Assembly (NCBI RefSeq): GCF_041146395.1
Contig: NC_090989.1
Span: 220,008,843-220,072,842, forward strand
Length of the DNA stretch: 64,000 nucleotides
DNA from: Eulemur rufifrons
Taxonomy: Eukaryota > Chordata > Mammalia > Primates > Lemuridae
Reading direction: 5' to 3'
Shown here: positions 61,429 to 64,000 of the stretch, in pieces
Position numbering within the stretch: position 1 is the stretch's first letter
Layout: each line of letters opens with the position of its first letter
The notes under the pieces: model-generated
The model's input: only the letters and a program-made list of their open reading frames with translations
Database searches by the model: none
What the model was told of the DNA's origin: nothing
Made by a program: the position numbers and the translations under genes

Positions 61429-64000
61429 GTTCAGGGTCAACACATACATCTAGGCAGCTGCTGGGTGTTTCTGCTACTGATGGCTCTCAACTACATCCCC
61501 CAGGAAATTTTGCCCATGGTGTCAGGGCACTCCCTCCCTCAAGATGCTCCTTCTTTCCAGGTGGCCTGCAGACATTGATTGGCTGATGCAGTGATGCAAA
61601 GGCCCTGATGCTTTGACTCAATTTGAGACAGCTGTGAGGGCTCATTCTGCCTCCGTAGCTCCCCAGAGGATGGATTAAGACTTTGGTTGCACCTGAATCT
61701 ATCTACATTATGGATCAAGTTCACCCTCTGCCCGAGTCGGCTTTCCACACGTTCTTACAAATCTATATTATAAGAGTTCTCCTCAATAAAATGTCTGCAT
61801 AGAAATTCTCATCAGAATCTATTTCCACAGAACCCAGTAGAATGCAGCTCTATTGGTATCTGTGACAAAATGAATATAATCTTTGGGCCAATACTGGCCA
61901 TTAGAGTTGTTTAACATTTTCATAAACTTACTACCTCCTTGTGTCTTATCAAAATGACAATCATGAAAGCCACAAGTCTACAGTCACAAATGTCTGCATC
62001 TATACAGAAGACTTGCACTTCTTATTAACATTGCCCCTCCACCCTGATCTCAGGCACATACATACAAGCCCACTCCTCTGTCACCACACACATAGATACT
62101 TCCCACATACACACAGCTGTGTTCTTGAATATGAGTAAGAGACACTAATAAAATCTCAAATATAGACAACTCACAACGGCTTCTTCTAGAAAAGCAGTTT
62201 AAATCTCTTTTGCTAGGTTTACATAAAGAGTAAAACCAATTTGCTGCCTGTGTTGATAAATGAAATAAGAGTTTAGAGCTTAAAGGTAAAGATATGTGAA
62301 TGAAGTATGAAAGATGTTGGCTGCCTTTGTTTCTGTGTGCCTGTTAAGATCCAAACATTTTTTTTACTGTTAAAAATTACCACAAAAAATGATGAAAGAC
62401 TAACTTCAAGAAAACTATTGTGGGCTACCGGATAAGAGAAGTTATAAAAGATGAGTGTTATGCTACTCTTTTGATGCTCAAGCCCAGCCTCCTGGGAATG
62501 ATATCTTCTTGGACGAATGTGGCAAGCATATCAGTCAATGCAGACCTGCTCTGGACGGTGTTCAATCTGGCTGTCTAAATCTGCGATCAGGAACTAATGA
62601 GTCTGTGTATCCCTTTTTTGGCCTGCCATTCTGTTAGTGTCTGAGATGTCTGGATTGAGCAAGTATGAAATTTACAGTATGTTGGTCCATTACTTTGACT
62701 CTGATCAGCAAACTCTGAGAACAGATGGTAATTGTGACAGTTGTAGTTGGTGTCTGTGTCAGACAACAGAGTGTCACCAACAGAAAGGACCACAAAGCCT
62801 TGAGAGAACGTTATTCTGTTCATTAAAATCAATGATTATTCAGTAATATATTACAGGAGAATAAAAAATGGACTTGTAAATTCCACGTTACAGGTATTTA
62901 AGTAGGAACTATAAATGTTGGCTAATAATGTGTTTCTACTTTTCTAACAGAGTAGCTTACAATTTTATACTGTATCATGGTTCTATCCTTGAAGCCAAAC
63001 AGCCAACAACGTGGAATTTATCTTAAAGAGATGATCAGCCAAGGAGATTAAAATAGATGCACAAGCATGTTAACCACAGAATTGTTTATGGCAATGAAAT
63101 TTAAAATTCACCTAAATTTTTCTTCAGTATAACATTTTATACAAGGCACACTTTGCATCCATAAACAATGACAACAATAAGTCAATCTTTATAACCATGA
63201 AGATATCCCTGCCATATTGCTGAGTAAAAAGTAGACTCCACATGCTGTGGGAAGAAATTATCTATATAGAATTGTACATGTAACAAACACACATACATAC
63301 ATATATTCCTAAAGAGATGATATCTGGAAGCATATTCTTCTCTGTTTAATAAAGGATTTGTGAAGGTATTTACTTTCTTCTTCATACTTTGCTGTATTGA
63401 TTAAATTTTTTACAATGAGCATATATCATGTCATTAATAAAAACTGTTAATCTATTTCGATTTTTAAATCATGCTTTTATAAGTCTAAGTTTCATCAGTA
63501 TGCTCATTCCTCTACTTTACTTATTTACTTATTTTTCTTGATTATAATATTGCTTGTGCTGTTCTGTTAATGACACAACTCTCAACATTATTTGAAGACA
63601 CAAAGTTAGTGAGATGTAAACCTTCTGAGAAATTGAGACTGATGCACGTATTGTGGACGCTGACATGACCAGCCTCTGTAGCAGGGATGGAAGTGTGGTC
63701 CCTGTACTCCAGCTTTCAACCAGGGAAAATACAAATGGAACCAACAAGGCTGTCTGGTCATGCTTATGTGATAGACATGCTGGTGTCAAGAGGAAATATG
63801 GATTCCTAATGCCAAAGGATAATTAAGAAGAAATATAACATGGTCCTAGCTAAGTGATTTTGGGGAACTTACTTGTTTTTTTCTGAACCTCTGTTTTTTC
63901 CTTATTTGCAATTTATTGTGATAACTAGAAAATTATATGTGAAATATTGACTTAGAGTATTACTGATAGTTGTGAGTACTATTATTAATATTGTTATTAA
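61429..64000 (-). repeat. Inverted duplicate arm X (right copy, runs off the window)
   Basis: Reverse complement of 34040-36808, in the same order when read from the minus strand. The last bases of the window still align with about 34042 of the left arm, so this copy may extend further. Equivalent short frames on opposite strands (62587-62832 - against 35241-35453 +; 61539-61748 - against 36513-36698 +) arise from shared ancestry, not from coding. Confidence 0.85.

Noticed and set aside
61357..61578. A 73-codon frame containing HLGSCWVFLLLMAL, seen in related form on the minus strand at 36629-36883
   Set aside because: It lies at the edge of inverted arm X, so the match is from duplication, and no family is recognised.

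Overview
This window is nuclear DNA of a primate, most likely a strepsirrhine (lemur or close relative). It is AT-rich, has long non-coding stretches and one interrupted spliced gene, and is full of interspersed repeats (L1, Alu, MIR, MLT1 LTRs, hAT and Tigger-type DNA transposons). The taxonomic call rests on the Alus: they are 7SL dimers with diagnostic stretches such as CCTAGCACTCTGGGAGG and GCAAGAGCGAGACCCC, plus an A/T-rich middle linker, which fit strepsirrhine Alus better than human AluS/Y. Nothing prokaryotic or viral-genome-like is present.

Layout. 1-13.6 kb: intergenic, with an internally inverted (twin-primed) L1, two MIRs, an old L1 fragment, an MLT1 LTR, a GC-rich unexplained block and a MER2-like DNA transposon. 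13.6-19.65 kb: an essentially full-length L1 in + orientation with a 10-bp target-site duplication. Its ORF1 and ORF2 are broken and it carries an Alu with its own duplication. 19.9-33.3 kb: a hAT element, two old antisense L1s, one Alu and mostly featureless DNA. 34.0-39.0 kb and 58.8-64.0 kb: two paralogous blocks. One segment (about 2.7 kb) is inverted between them and the other (about 1.1 kb) is direct. 41.1-54.1 kb, minus strand, between those blocks: a six-coding-exon cytochrome P450 of the CYP1 family, best called CYP1D1. Exons 2-7 are all found by splice sites and reading phase. Exon 3 has a one-base insertion and exon 5 lacks a visible AG acceptor, so this copy looks like a pseudogene.

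How the pieces fit. The CYP1D1 relic is the only protein-coding host gene that can be supported. The paralogous blocks on either side give the locus an architecture that could support inversion or deletion. They also act as internal controls: a 36-nt fragment of tRNA-Cys with 15-bp target duplications sits in the right-hand block, and the left-hand block keeps the matching empty site.

No new molecular system is evident. The most informative signals are the decayed CYP1D1, the tRNA-half retroposition with its paralogous empty site, the inverted plus direct duplication, and the layered L1/Alu insertion history. All similarity statements are by eye; no alignment or database search was run.
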